In this document: in pieces, positions 51,433 through 63,730 of the stretch
Layout: the number at the start of each line of letters is the position of its first letter
How positions within the stretch are numbered: the stretch's first letter is position 1
Source: Siderastrea radians
Lineage: Eukaryota; Cnidaria; Anthozoa; Scleractinia; Rhizangiidae
Length of the DNA: 64,000 nucleotides
Assembly: GCA_964017195.1 (NCBI GenBank)
Contig: OZ024898.1
Coordinates: forward strand, 10,167,130-10,231,129
Direction of reading: 5' to 3'
The notes under the pieces: generated by a model
What the model was told of the DNA's origin: nothing
What the model saw: only the letters and a program-made list of their open reading frames with translations
The model's database searches: none
Position numbers and translations under genes: made by a program

Positions 51433-52671
51433 TCAGATGGGTCGTTCGTTCACTAAATTAGCGACTTCAAGCAGGCAAGTGTAGAGCTCGAAGGGGGTGA
51501 GAACGGCTTCTTCAATGGCTTTCTTGAGGCAGGACGTCGTTGTTTTGACTAGCGACTCAGAACATCCATTCTGATGTCGGGCAAGTGGGGTGGTGAACTG
51601 CCATTTCACACCTCTGTCAGCGCAAAAGTCTTTGAGCTTGGCTTTGTCCCATCCTTCGATCATCAGTTGCAATTCTCGATCTGCACCCACCATTTGGGAA
51701 CCATTGTCGGAGATTAGAACTTCCGGGTACCCACGGTACGAGAAGAATCTTCTCAAAACTTGCAGAACTTCCATGGTACTTGCATCTGTGGCAAGTTTGC
51801 AAGGAACGGCTCTGGTGTTCAGGCAAGTGAACAATACTCTGTAGTGCTTTGCTGTTTTGTTTCTGCCAATCTATACACTTTGAAGGGCCCAAAGTAGTCA
51901 CATGACGTGTACACGAGAGGTGGCGTGAACGGCTGAAGTCGACACTTTGGAAGCTTTGCCATAAATTGTGTATCAACTTGTACTACTAATAATAATAATG
52001 CAATTCTTTATACAGATGGCCTATATCACGCAAGGTGGTTTTCAATAGGGCACTGTGAAAATATAACAAGATAAAATTTAACTAAAATACTAAAATGCTG
52101 ATATTGATATATTAGAAAAGACTTAAGAGGGATTAAACACCTAAGTTCTACTTAAAAGTTGAAGAAAATGGAAAGCTATTTTAAAATTTAAACCTATTAT
52201 GTAACGTTATTCTAAAAGCATTATCATCCATCTTCCGGCAGAAAGTACACGTCGCTTGACAATCTTGGAGAGTTTGTTCCCCTAAACTATCCAGTTTCTC
52301 CGTCTGGTCTTGGCAGTTGTGGCTGCTATGCCTGGGTGACATGACTGATGTGCGTCGCGGGTGATGAGCATCGACATTCAGTGATCATATGGAAAGAGAG
52401 CGGCATGCCTTTCATCGTACGACACTAGGGCTGGATCGACACGCCCACCAACGCGAATGATGCCTTTGTCGTCTGTGAATGGACTCAACGTTTTGAACTC
52501 CCCTTTGGCGATTTTTGTGGAGAGGCCAGCTTGTGCTTTCTTTACCCAATGTTCCTCTGCAAGATCAATTTCTTCTGCATTCAGCGGACCGATGTAGACA
52601 TCCTTGTTCTCTCTTTCCCAGCATGATCTGACGCGGAGGCTGCAGCAGAAGCGGATGACATAGGCGGTCAC
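51433..52671 (-). pseudogene. BEL integrase, interrupted
   Basis: The N-terminal part (KGIIRVGGRVDPALVSYDE, then LITRDAHQSCHPG of the HHCC zinc region) lies at 52290-52671. It is cut at about 52228 by an insertion whose other end is near 51983. The catalytic core follows with LATDASTMEV, ISDNGSQMVGA and NGCSESLVKT, carrying the D, D and E residues. The insertion has an (AAT)n edge. Confidence 0.85.
51983..52228 (-). mobile_element. Insertion inside the BEL integrase
   Basis: About 245 bases of AT-rich, non-coding DNA break the integrase frame, and the flanking frames fit the two sides of a normal BEL integrase. The left edge is CTAATAATAATAATG, so it looks like a short 3' end of a non-LTR element in minus orientation. 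No clear target duplication. Confidence 0.6.
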
Positions 52672-52694
52672 TCTTAGTAATCGTTGGCAGTTAA

Positions 52695-53545
52695 TTACAG
52701 TTTCGCTGACAGCTTGTTAACCTCTTTTACATCTGGTGTGCCATGTTCTACCGGCCAAATGTCGTCCTGTAATTGCAGGAACTCAGGGCCATTAAACAAT
52801 CCTCCACTCATCTGTTCTACTGAGATGCCTTTCGTTAAGTCATCTGCGACATTTAGACTTGTAGGGCAGTGGGACCACTCCGAGGGCTTAAAGTTGGACT
52901 GGATTTCACCGAGTCGGCACGACACAAATGGCTTGTAGCTTCTACTTTCGCCTTGAATCCAGGCAAATGCAACCCAGCTGTCAGAGAGGTAGCGCACGTT
53001 TTCAAACTGCAGTCGAGACTCCTGTAGGATGGTCTTTTAGAGGCGGCTTCCGACTACAGCAGCTAGTACCTCAAGGTGGGGAATGGTCAGCTCCTTAAGA
53101 GGCACAACTCTAGACTTGGTAGCTACAAATCGAACTCCAAACTTTCCAGCTCAAGGTTCCACTTGGCGTAAGCACACGCACCAGACGCTTGTCGTGAGGC
53201 ATCACAAAAGACGATCAAAGAGGGATTTCCACTTGCATTAGGAGGCGTAAGACAACGTTCAAATTTGACAGTGTTTAGAGCGATCATTTCTTCAAATAAC
53301 TTCATCCACTTCCATTTAACTTCCGGCGGAACTTCGTCGTCCCACCCGAGGCCGAGCTGCCACAACGCTTGCATCGCGATTTTTGATTTGACGAGAACGG
53401 CTGCCCCAGCTCCAATTGGATCGAATGTGCCGGCCAGCTTGCTCAGAATCTGACACTTTGTCACCTTTGTGGGAACGAATGAGCAAGGATCTTCCGAAGG
53501 CGGGTTTTCTTTAGCCAACCCAATCTTGATCTTAAACGTAAACAA
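52695..53545 (-). pseudogene. BEL Pao domain and RNase H
   Basis: First frame: GTFDPIGAGAAVLVKSKIAM (Pao/A17-type connection) followed by the RNase H start FCDASRQASGACAYA. Second frame: VAFAWIQGESRSYKPFV, then NVADDLTKGIS, the conserved RNase H end of BEL elements. An internal break lies near 53000-53120. Confidence 0.8.
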
Positions 53546-54411
53546 ATCTTCCTGGGGAAGCTACGCCAGACCGTTCCGAGGACCTTCTCTACGTGGCTTT
53601 GGCCTCCAAGCACAACTTCACCTTGATTTTCATCGGTTTGCGCGCCGGAAATCCACTGCTTGACATGGAAACCACCAGCTTCAAGTACGTCGTCTACGGC
53701 TGACATTAGAACTTTGGCTTCATGTTCATCGTTCACCGAGTCGCATATGTCATCCACATAAGCGTTTTTCAAGATGTCTTCGGGGGCTCTGGGTTTTTCT
53801 TCTTCCTTCATCTTTGCAGTCTTCCGCATGGCTGTGATGGCCATTGTTGGCGCTGGACGGTCTCCAAATGTAAGGACAGTCTTAACATAGGTATCTGGCT
53901 CACGGTTAACTTCAGAATTTCTCCATAGGAACCTGTGGACGTGTTGATCTTCCTCAGGAATCGCAATCGTGTGGTACATCTTGGCAACTCCACCGCAAAT
54001 AGCAGCGGGATTCTCACGAAATCGCATCACAACGCCAAACAGATTATTGAGGAGGTCAGGTCCCTTGAACCAGTAGTCGTTGAGGGTGTGGCCGTTATAC
54101 GATGCTGAGCTGTTAAACACAATTCTGACTGGCGTCCTTTTCTTCTCTGGGCGTATGACTGCGTGATAGGCGACGTAGTGTACTGGCCCTTTCCAGTGGT
54201 CGATCTCTTTTGATGATAACTTTCTTGAAAACTGCATTTCTCCCATCTCCTTTATTTGCTTGTCATAACTAGCTGCATTCTCCGGGTTCTTCATGAGGCG
54301 TCTTTCGATTGCTTCCAGTTTCTTGCGTACTTGGGGGTAATTATTTGGCAGACTGTTCGGGTCTTTTTTCCAAGGATATTCATGACTCATTAGTTTCCTT
54401 ACAACTGGCAC
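53461..54411 (-). pseudogene. BEL reverse transcriptase
   Basis: Opens with a linker (RRLMKNPENAASYDKQIKEM), then VRIVFNSSASYNGHTLNDY (fingers), KMYHTIAIPEEDQ (where family members have an aspartate in A-D-I-x-x-M, here changed to G-V-A-K-M, so the first catalytic aspartate may be lost) and NAYVDDICDSV, the catalytic YVDD. A frameshift near 53570 shifts the end. Loss of the first aspartate would by itself inactivate polymerisation. Confidence 0.85.
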
Positions 54412-54443
54412 GACTCTTCGATCATTTTCAACTCCTCCCTTTC

Positions 54444-55525
54444 TTATGCTGACAATTTAGCAGCCTCGCAGGTGCACGGTGATACAGATACACCCATCGA
54501 TTCCGTCCTCCAAAAGTCCGTTAGGTCAACTGGCGCGGCGAGATGAACAAGAGAAACTTGCTTTATTTCTGGCGTTAGATCCTCTACGTTTGATCCAAAG
54601 ATGACCCATCCGATTGGGCTCTTTCTGGCAACCAAGCTGCCCTTTACTTTGGTTTCATCCACGTGGAAACGGGAATAGTTGATTCCTATTAGAAGGTCGA
54701 TTGGACCGGCTTTCCTTCTAATGTCACTCTCAGCAAGGCCAAAGGTGCTTGCCAGTAGATTTCCGTCAACTTCATCAACTTCGTCTGATATCTGAGGGAT
54801 GCCGACAGCTTGGATTGCTTGCACTGTTTTGCCATCGACTGTACAGATGGGGACCTTGTAAAGCTTCGTAGATAACTCTTCTTCAACTCCGCCAACCTTA
54901 ACCGTTTTGCTTTCGAGGCTTAGAGACCCAGCAATGCTGCTACGTACCATAGATATTTGTGCACCGGAGTCAAAGAAGATGCTAGCTTCGGTAGGAACGT
55001 CGCCACTGGGGGCTTTAACTGCTCCTGTGAATACCGGAAGTAGGGTCTTGCTTTTATCTTGAAGAGAATTGACTTGTACGGGACCGGACGTCTCTCTAGT
55101 GTAAAGAAGTTTGTGATGTGGCTTCTTGCAGGTTCTGCCGTCGCCATTTCTCTCGGAACATTCTTCCTTGCGTAGAGAATTCGCGGTTGTATGGCCTTTA
55201 CCCCGTTTCAAACAAGAAAAGCACGCTTTCTGCTCCTTGACAACTTCCCATCGTTCATTTTGTATCCTTGCTTGGAATCTAGGACGTTCATCGACGTAGT
55301 AATTTGGCTTACATACGTAACAATGATTCTTGGATTTGTGTCTCCACAAATACCCAGAACGTTGACGGATGAGCGAGTGTGCCAGCCAGTTTTGCGAATT
55401 GCTGCTCCTGAGCGAAGCCGAGCGGCCATTTCCTTGCCCATCCATTTTAGAAGATTTGACATTGACGGTTCCAACTTCTTAAGGTAGATGTGGCGGGCCC
55501 AAAGTTTGAGGTCGTCTTTGGTCAT
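54444..55525 (-). pseudogene. BEL zinc knuckles and aspartic protease
   Basis: The gag end (LLKWMGKEMAARLRSG) lies in one frame and the zinc-knuckle region (HKSKNHCYVC, then ACFSCLKRGKGH) in another, so a frameshift lies near 55400. The protease follows with the catalytic FFDSGAQISM box (D-S-G), and a GWVIFGSN-type end. This is the DUF1758 peptidase arrangement of BEL/Pao. Confidence 0.85.
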
Positions 55526-55581
55526 TTTTCGCTCTAGCAGGGATATAACATGCGTGTTGTCCTGGGGGCGCTTTACTTCCT

Positions 55582-56341
55582 TTAGAATGTTGTACGATCT
55601 TCACACGAGGTTAACCAGGTCACAAAACCGGCGGTCTTCGTCTTCGCTTTAAATCGCTCCAGGTCAGCGGTAACTACGTCTGACACAATCCTTGGATCGC
55701 CGTAGTTTTGATCTAGATAATTCCAGGCGGCTCTCAAATCAGTGCTTATTCCATCCACGAGCTTCGCTGGCTCCAGGCCCAGACAGGAACGTAGGATTGT
55801 TATTGCGTCGCGCTCGGAGTAATGTTTTTCGACGGCGTGCTGAAAATCGGCTTTAAATATAAAATATTTCCGTACATCACCATGACAGGTCGGCATTTTT
55901 GGCTTTTCGTGCTTTATTAACAGGGGCTTTACTGAGGCGTTCTGTGTATTTGCTGTGTTGCTTTGTGCATCTCGTTTTCTGTGACAACTGCTCCTTGTAA
56001 TCCATGAACTTCTGTTTCATCGGCGTCAACAACGCTGGCTGCGTTCTTTTCTTTGTCTTCGCAAGGCTTGTGTAAGTAATCATTAACTCGCATTGAGAAA
56101 TTGACATACTTGAGTGTGCACTCTTCCATCCAACTTTCGACCGCAGGATACTCCTCATCTTCTAAAAACATCGTTTGTTCTTCGTGTTTGGCGATCAAAT
56201 CAGCGAATGCGGCTTTAAGTTCTTCAAATGCATTACGAACCTCTCGCAATGGGCGTGTGGAGTCCAATAGCATCTGTCCGACGTTGAGCGCTCACGTGAA
56301 CGCTGATTTCGCTGCTTGGCGAACATTTTTTGCCTTTCCAT
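55582..56341 (-). pseudogene. BEL gag, N-terminal and DUF1759-like regions
   Basis: An ATG at 56341 (MERQKMFAKQR) starts the protein, and a frameshift within 30 codons moves it to the frame starting near 56273 (RPLREVRNAFEELKAAFADL), a helical segment. A second break near 55929 leads to the DUF1759-like part (FKADFQHAVEKHYSE … LRSCLGLEPAKLVDGI … NYGDPRIV), which corresponds to the gag capsid of BEL elements. At least two frameshifts; non-functional. Confidence 0.75.
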
Positions 56342-56397
56342 TGTTAAATCCGTGTTCCTCACCAGCAATGTGATTAATTCTCAGGATCTTCAGATGA

Positions 56398-56596
56398 TGG
56401 ACCGATCAGAAACACGAATAAACCACATAAAGACGAACAGGATTGGTAGATTCAGCATTTAATGATGACGGCGTGTAATCTGAAGCTGTAACAATTTAGC
56501 AATTATAATTCCATAGTTTTCGAGCAAAAAATAAATGACAAAAGAAACAAAAATGTAATCGAGTTATTCACTTACATCTGTCCAAGCTTTGCCCGC
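56398..56596 (-). repeat. BEL/Pao LTR, right (5') copy
   Basis: Carries the promoter end of the element on the minus strand. It differs from the left LTR at a modest number of positions, so the insertion is not brand new. Confidence 0.75.
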
Positions 56597-56625
56597 AAGC
56601 TTTGTTACCCTCTTTAAATAAAGGC

Positions 56626-56643
56626 TTTACTTACTTACTTACT
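56626..56643. repeat. (TTAC)n microsatellite
   Basis: Four tetramers just outside the right LTR. Confidence 0.8.
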
Positions 56644-59600
56644 AAGGCATTAAACAAAGACCTTGGCGCGAATAGAGTCGGTTTGCACGTTTAAATCCAA
56701 AGGCCAATATTTACTTGTCTTTGCTTTAGCAAATTTCTCTTAATTAAAATTTTTGATTTCCGAAAAAATGTCGGAAAAATTTCACGAATAAACTGCTATA
56801 TATTCTAACTCAGAACTTTTAATGATTTGCGTTTGATCAGGTAACGCCGAAACGGCATGTTCTTGTGTTAGTATTTCTTTTATCATAAGGTATGTAGAAG
56901 GCAAAATTGCGCGAAGGAAAGAATGTCCTTCTTCTTCGCGCTTCATTTACAGTATTTTCCGTTAAAAAGCGCAACATTTCCTCAAACGAAAATTGTACAT
57001 GAGTTATGGTTTTGAAACAAGTAATGTTCTTCTTGACAACAGTGAACTTTAACGGCAAACTAGCCTTGCTACCCTCCCATTGACTGGTAAAAAGAATCCT
57101 ATAGAACTTCAAAAATGCGTGTAGGATTAATGCATTCATCATTTAGCCTTTTCATAGTCCATCGAGCGTGCAAGCAAAATAAAATCCACAGGGAATTTAG
57201 CAAACACAGATCCTCGCCCGCTCCCTCGCTTCCTCGCGCGCACGCTTCGCTTGCGCACTCGATCCACTCGCGCACTTGCACTCACTTGCTGTGTATAAAT
57301 TATTACCACTGTTGCTTTGCAAGGCCTGGTAGAACAACAATCTGATCGATCCTTTTATTCCCTTCTATAATATTTAAGAATAAGGTAATTAGTATCTCGT
57401 TCGTAAAGGTATATTAACATCGTTTAACAATGGTTTTTTTTCCCCATAACATTAGCAGTTTCGTGACAGAGAGGAGAAGCCAACATTCACCAGTGAAGAA
57501 CATACCCTTCACACTTTTCCCTCGAAAGGTTGAATAAAAAGTTTCAGTAAAATTTAAACTACCTTGCCTGGCAAGTTGTATTAAAGATTGGTCGCACAAA
57601 AACTAGTTATCTTGAAAATGGCGGAGTTAGGTTTTTTTGTTTTTTTTCTATTACATTACAAACAAAATCCAGTTTCGTGACAGAGAGGAGAAGCCGACAT
57701 TTGCCAGTGAAAAAGATACCCTTGACACTTTTCCCCCTGAAGGTTGAATAAAAGGTTTAAAATTAAACTAACTTGCCTGCGAATTTTATGCTTTTACGAA
57801 AACGCAACCGCTTAAACAGTCTCACTGAAGTTCGTAGAAGGAAAAAGTTAAATTTTGCGAAGGAAAAAATGCCCCCCCTTTTTTTCTTTTTTGAAGTTAA
57901 TTCGCGCTTTACTTGCCGCTTAAGACACGACCTACATGTTCAGCATGAGTGAGTATTCTTTGAAAGAAGCTGTGTTGTTCTTGACAACATTGAACTTTAA
58001 CTAAAATAGTCTTGTTGAATATTTAATGACAGTTTTCTTTCAGTTCAAAGAGAAACTACAATCTTTTTCACTTCTTTTCCATTTTTGCGAACTTTTACAT
58101 CCAAAGAGAACTCAGACTTCGATCTGTTATTGCTTATATGCATCAGTGTACGTGTGACACCCATGACGTCTTTAAAATCTTAAACCTCCGTGACTAGCCC
58201 CTGTCTGAATAATGGAACCGACAATAATAATTTCTCTCCTAAAACAAAACAAACAAGCAAACAAAAGAAATTACCTTAGAAAAAATGAAATTCCGATCCT
58301 TGTGTGCGACATTTGATATTTTGGGGATCACCTCGACATAAGGAAGAAGGCTCTATAGTTAAACAATATCATGAATGGATCAATGTAAACTGAAGCAAGG
58401 GTAAAATAGGGAAAAGTGATTTATAATTCATTCATTTTTTAGATTATTTGCAATCTTATTTTTATTTACCTTTTAGGTTATTTACATTTTATATTTATTC
58501 ATCATTTTTGTAAGTACTTCTGAAAAGCCCTGTAATGGGATGAAGGATAATAAAGTCTATAAAGTGTATGTATTTCTTGTCTATCAAACTACGCTTGCTA
58601 TGAATCTATCCCGGTTTTCAGGTCTCGTTTCTATGTTGATATATATATGCATAAAGTGAAAAGTGAAATTTAGGAATAAATTAATGATAATTCGGTGTAG
58701 TGTAATTTTCCTTTCTTCGGCGTCAAGAATATAATTATACCATGGTTAACTAGCAAAACATTCCACAGAGCTTCATAGAGCGCGTTAAATCAATGCATTC
58801 AGTATCTAGCTGTTTCGTAGTCCATCTGTTTTACATATGTTCGTCGAGGGTACAAGCAAACTAGAATAGCAAGTACAAGTCCTAGCGTGTTGTCGCAATA
58901 AATCGCTCGCGAGTACCCTTCTCGACTCTTGCACTTACGCTAATATCCTGCTGTGATAAGACTATTAACATTTTTTGCAAGGAAAAAAACAATCATCGAA
59001 AATGTAGGATAATTTAGATGTTGTGAGTCATGGTAATTTATCATCGTTTATCAACGCAAAAACTGCATCTATAAATTTTTGTTTCAATTAAGTTTGGCAA
59101 AGTTCTAAGAAATAAAAAGCCGTAATAATTATAAAATTAGTTTTAGAAAGCACACTTCAAAGGATATGTCTTCAATTTGCCGAGCTAAAACTAGTTTGAT
59201 TACATTTTAAGGACAAGTGTGTGAAATAACTAAAGTTACCTCTTCTCGTAAAAGAAAGGAAAAGAAAACGAAAGAAAATTAAAAATACGAACCTTTAATG
59301 GATCATTTATTGTGCAATATTTTAGTGAACAGATCTAGAAGAGCATATAAGTAAACTTTCAATCATCCAAGTCAGCAGCAATGCAACAATTGTAGTGAGG
59401 CTATATCCACTCTGTTGCACAAAAAGCATATCGTATACATGCAGCTCTTTTATCATTCAAGAAATGCTGACTTGGTTTTTCATGCAGCTCCACGCACAGT
59501 GTAAATGGTTGCCTGATTGGTGCGCAGTACAGAGTAGTTCGAGGCCTTATGTGCCACTCGGCACGAAGAGCTTGTGAGTGACAGAGTCGTTTGCTTGCTT

Positions 59601-59795
59601 GCTCCGGAAGAACCTATCCCGTAAAACCTATAGCTATCTCGTAAACTGCGGAGCACCTTGTGCCGTTTCTGTTCAAAAGGCCTCATCAAACTAAATTGAC
59701 TATATATACTTTGAAAGAAGGAGGAAATTCGACTAATTCCGGATACGTGTTGATGTTTGAATAAACGATTATTTAAATATGCACGTTTCTTTTCC

Positions 59796-59836
59796 TGTGT
59801 TTCTTGATGTCCTCAGTCAGGACATCAAGAAACACA
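59796..59836. repeat. Perfect 18-bp hairpin
   Basis: TGTGTTTCTTGATGTCCT (59796-59813) and its exact complement (59819-59836) are separated by CAGTC. Pairing stops at the edges. Too short for a usual microRNA precursor; it may be a young inverted duplication. Confidence 0.85.
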
Positions 59837-60569
59837 AGATAGCTTAGCGCAAATTTTTTCATCTTTAATATTGAGGCTTGGAGATTGAATATCTTACTTA
59901 TGTCGGAAGTGTTCTGTATAATGGTTCCAACTTAATGACACTTCACAAAATTTTTTGTTTTGTTGTGTTTGTTTTACTTTTTGGAAGACCGCTTTTTAAA
60001 GAAAGGGTGCGAATCTAGTGCAGGATTTAGAGAAATGAAAGGGGACTAGGGATTGTTGCGCTTTGGAAATTCAACAGTACAGTACTTGGATTATCATTTG
60101 TCAATCACTTCAGTTGCCATCATTTTTAAACTAAAAAGAAAAGTTCAGAAATCATTTCGAATACTGGTTTGGTTTTGTCTAGTTGAAAATATTATTTTGT
60201 TTCAAGAACATTATGATAAAAATGCACTTTTTAAAAATGAAACTAAACTTAAAAAATAGCACTTAAGAAGAAATTCAATTTCGTCTCTTGTATGCGACAT
60301 TAGATGTTTTGGGGATCACCTCGACATAAGGGAGACAGCCGCTAAAATTAAACGGTGTCATAGATCGATCAATATTGAAAACGAAACTGAAGCAAGAGGG
60401 AACTATACGAAAGTGAATATTTCTTGTCTTTAAAACTATATAGGCTTGCTATGAATCTATCCGTTTTAGGTTTCCAAATTCAACTTAAAAGTTAACAAGA
60501 AACTATTTAGCGTTTCTATGTAAATTCAAATGTGTTCGAATTGAACAGTTTAATATGTAAATAAATTAA

Positions 60570-60720
60570 ATAATAATAATAATAGTAATAATAATAATAA
60601 TAATAACTTTATTAACGTGTCAAAAACTGTAGTAGCTGAGGGGAAAAGTCCCCTCTACTAATTGTGGACACCTAACCTGCCTAACTAAAAACGTAATTAA
60701 TATATATAAAATGGAAAATA
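60570..60720 (-). repeat. Non-LTR retroelement tail with (AAT)n
   Basis: (AAT)n followed by ACTTTATTAACGTGTCAAAA and CTAATTGTGGACACC, matching the layout at 6660-6970 (ACTTTATTTATGTGTCAAAA, CTAATTGGGGACACA). Inserted between copies II and III of the tandem unit. Confidence 0.5.
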
Positions 60721-62480
60721 TTTATATACATTTAAAGAGCCTAATTACAACAATTAACTAAGCTAAAAAAAACTGTAAAAATATATTAAAATTCTGTTTC
60801 TTCAACTATATTAAAATATAAAATAAAAATTATGTTAAAAATAAAAATTATGTCATGTAATGTTGGCGGCCAGTCATTCTTGGCATAGGTTGCAGCCTCG
60901 ACAATCACTGACATTTGCAGCCAGCGCAGTGAGGTCCCGATCACGTATAACGTTCTTAAATTGCTTCAAAGAGGGTAAATTTCTTAGTCTAGGAGTGAGA
61001 TCATTCCAAAAATTGTGATAATACGCTGTGGGGTGATTTTCCTCTTTTCGGTGTCGAGAATATCATGTTTGACTGATGAAAAGAATCCCATAGAGCTTCA
61101 AAAATGGGTGTAGGATTAATGCATTCATCATTTAGCCTTTTCATAGTCCATGTGCTTTTCCACTGGTACGTCGAGCGTGCAATCAAAATAAAATCTACGG
61201 GGAATTTAGTAAACACAGATCCTTGCTCGCTCGCTCGTTGGAGTGCGCGCTTCTCTTGCGCACTCCGGGTCCAATCGCGCACTTGCGCTACTTGCTGTGA
61301 AGAAATTATTACTACTGTTGCTTCACAACCTCATCCTTATTTTCCTTTCTGTAGTATTTAAGAATAAGGTAATTGGCATGGTATCTCGTTCGTAAAGGTA
61401 AATTAACATCGTTTAACAATGCAAAAGCTGCGTTGATAAATTTGTGTTTAAATTTAAAGGTTGGCAAATTTCAAACACCAAAGGGAAAAGTCGTAATAAT
61501 AAAGCGGAATAATTTCATCAAGATTCAAACCTTACGGAAAAAAAGGCGTAATAATTTCCTTACTTACACTTTAGGGACCGCGCTTCAGAGCGAACAACAA
61601 ATTTTGTTTTCGAAAGGCAGTCCTAAAAATAGTTTGAGTGCATTTTCAGGACACTCTGCAAGTTACTGCTCAGTACAGTACATGTGTGACTTTTCGTCCG
61701 TTTAACGCGCACGGGGTTATTTCAAATGACATTAATTCAAGTCAAATCATGCTGGAATACGGAGTTCGTTTGTGTTTGTAATATTCAAGGGATAAACAAG
61801 GAAAAGGACTGCATAACATAGTCTTATAATTAGAGTGCAATGTCGGCCAGTTGAAAGTTTGCTAATACCTGAATGGGTACATAAAATTTGAGAGACGTTT
61901 AAAGGGTGTGGTAATTCGCTCGTTACCTTCTAAGATCCTGATTTCTTTGCAGAAGGGAGAACATCATTTCTCAGTGCAAAATACAAGTTGCCCCGCAGGC
62001 ATTGTGTGATATATTTTGGAAATAATCGCGAAAGGAGGAGGCAGGCAATGAACAATGTACAAAGAACATCTTGTTAATTCCAAAATTAACTAAAGTTTGG
62101 AGAGAAAAGAGTCTTTCCTCATTCCAACCCCACTTTGTGTACTTTCGAATAACTCGTATGCTTTTCCGCTTACGAAGTCGCGTATACAGCAGCAGTCATT
62201 ATAATATTACATGTATTGAGAGTGAGTAGTTGTCCTTTGCAACAGTAGATTTTAACTGGAAACCCGGTTTGTTATGAAGCTCCCCTTGTTCAAAACTCAA
62301 GTTATATCTTAGAACAAGCAATTTTGTTTTTGACAATTAACAGCAATCTACAGTCGGAGAAGTCTTTTCTGGTCTAGGTGATATGAAAAGGTTTAACATG
62401 CGCATTTCGCTATTCAGTATTGTGAGAAAGACATTAGAAGACTAGGTCATTCGCTTTATAAAAACTGTACATGCCGTCTT

Positions 62481-63233
62481 TGATAAAAGTTAAGAGCGGT
62501 ATTTGGCTGTTTTTGTCCGATTGACCATAAACTTATACCTGGCACCATGAAAAGCACGCGTAACAAATTGTGCCAAAAAATATTGTATCAAAAGCTGCAA
62601 CGGTTGAGAACTAACTATCAGTAATCCAAGGGGTCGTCTTAGTCATGACTATACACTGTAAGGGCTAATGAAGTGCACTTTGAAACTACGTAACCTCTTG
62701 CGTAATCTCTGTACGGGGAGGCACAAAGAACGTTGCTCCAATGTAACGCAACACAGTTCTCCTTCGAATAAAACTTCCTCTCCGTGCTATAAAATCGATG
62801 TTACACAAATTGTATTAATGTACTAGAACCATGAACCATTTATCTTCGAAGAAATAAGAAACAAATTTGAGATTTATTAATACAAGCGGCATTTCAAACA
62901 GTGCTCCACTGAAACCTCATAAAAGAGACCTTATTATTCATTCTATACTGACCTTCTGATGGAGCACTGTTCATTTTCTAACTTAATCATCTCGTTCTCT
63001 AAACATTTGATCACTGTTCGGCAGAAATTGCATTCTCAATAGTTTTACTTTGTTAATGAGACACAAAAACGTATTTTTTCACACTAAAAAGGAACATTTT
63101 AGATGGAGCACTGTCGAAGAATGTCACGCTGATGTGCGTGATTCGGCTCCACTCTGTTACTGTATGGCTTCTCTGGAATGTTTACATTGAGCAGTCATAT
63201 TATTTGTCTCCCAGAAACAGTCCAGCAAGACGC
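62481..63233. other. Non-coding region
   Basis: No gene or repeat recognised. Confidence 0.5.
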
Positions 63234-63286
63234 TGTGTTTTGTGTTTTGTGTTTTGTGTTTTGTGTTTTGTGTTTTGTGTTTTGCG
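63234..63286. repeat. (TGTTTTG)n minisatellite
   Basis: About seven perfect 7-base units. Confidence 0.9.
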
Positions 63287-63440
63287 TTGGACGAAGGAAG
63301 AACGCTTCCTAATCTTCTGGGTTGCCTGTTATCGCGTAGGTTCCCTGTGCACGCAAGCGAAAGCTGACCCGTGTTTTTTCGTTCCATGGTTCACCTTTTC
63401 GGCGCCATTTTGAATGACGTCACAATTTCGTTGCGAAAAG

Positions 63441-63605
63441 CATTCTGCCTCGTGCTTCGCTGTTTGTCGGACGTGTTGGAAGGTTCAAGCTTTATCATTC
63501 TGCCTCGTGCTTCGCTGTTTGTCGGACGTGTTGGAAGGTTCAAGCTTTATCATTCTGCCTCGTGCTTCGCTGTTTGTCGGACGTGTTGGAAGGTTCAAGC
63601 TTTAT
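63441..63605. repeat. 55-bp tandem repeat, three copies
   Basis: Units start at 63441, 63496 and 63551 with CATTCTGCCTCGTGCTTCGC and are nearly identical. The period is not a multiple of three, so any frame rotates; not a coding repeat. Confidence 0.9.
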
Positions 63606-63730
63606 TGCTGTTTGGTCGGTAAGTTATTTTGTTATGTTGTTAAAAAATTTCGTAGGTGTAATTTATCAAAGCCTGAGGAAAGTGTGTGCCACTTCTGGAC
63701 CCTGTACATCAACCAGAACGTGTTTTGTTT

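Larger units (their letters stand above)
50597..56597 (-). mobile_element. BEL/Pao LTR retrotransposon, about 6.0 kb, disrupted
   Basis: On the minus strand, in order: LTR, gag with the BEL-type DUF1759 region, zinc knuckles, aspartic protease, reverse transcriptase, RNase H, integrase, a DUF5641-like C-terminal domain, LTR. This order is specific to BEL/Pao. Several frameshifts and a foreign insertion of about 245 bases (51983-52228) show it is dead. No clean target duplication flanks the LTRs. Confidence 0.9.
56880..62480. repeat. Three diverged tandem copies of a non-coding unit
   Basis: Copy I is about 57080-58640, copy II about 58690-60500 and copy III about 61010 on (end unclear). Shared landmarks: TTAATGCATTCAT with TAGCC/TAGCT and a GTAGTCCAT or ATAGTCCAT block; a GC-rich CTCGCGCAC block; CGTTTAACAATG; GGGGATCACCTCGACATAAGG, trimmed (I and II); CTTGCTATGAATCTATCC (I and II). 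Within copy I, GTGACAGAGAGGAGAAGCC and neighbours are duplicated again (57455, 57674). Short frames are not conserved between copies, so coding function is unlikely. Confidence 0.6.

Noticed and set aside
51038..53928. Plus-strand frames across the BEL element
   Set aside because: Shadows of the minus-strand polyprotein; no motifs.
57099..61282. Minus-strand frames in tandem copies I and III sharing WTMKRLNDECINPT
   Set aside because: The match follows the DNA identity of the repeated unit; frames are not conserved on either side, and the TTG/ATG starts differ. Coding not supported.
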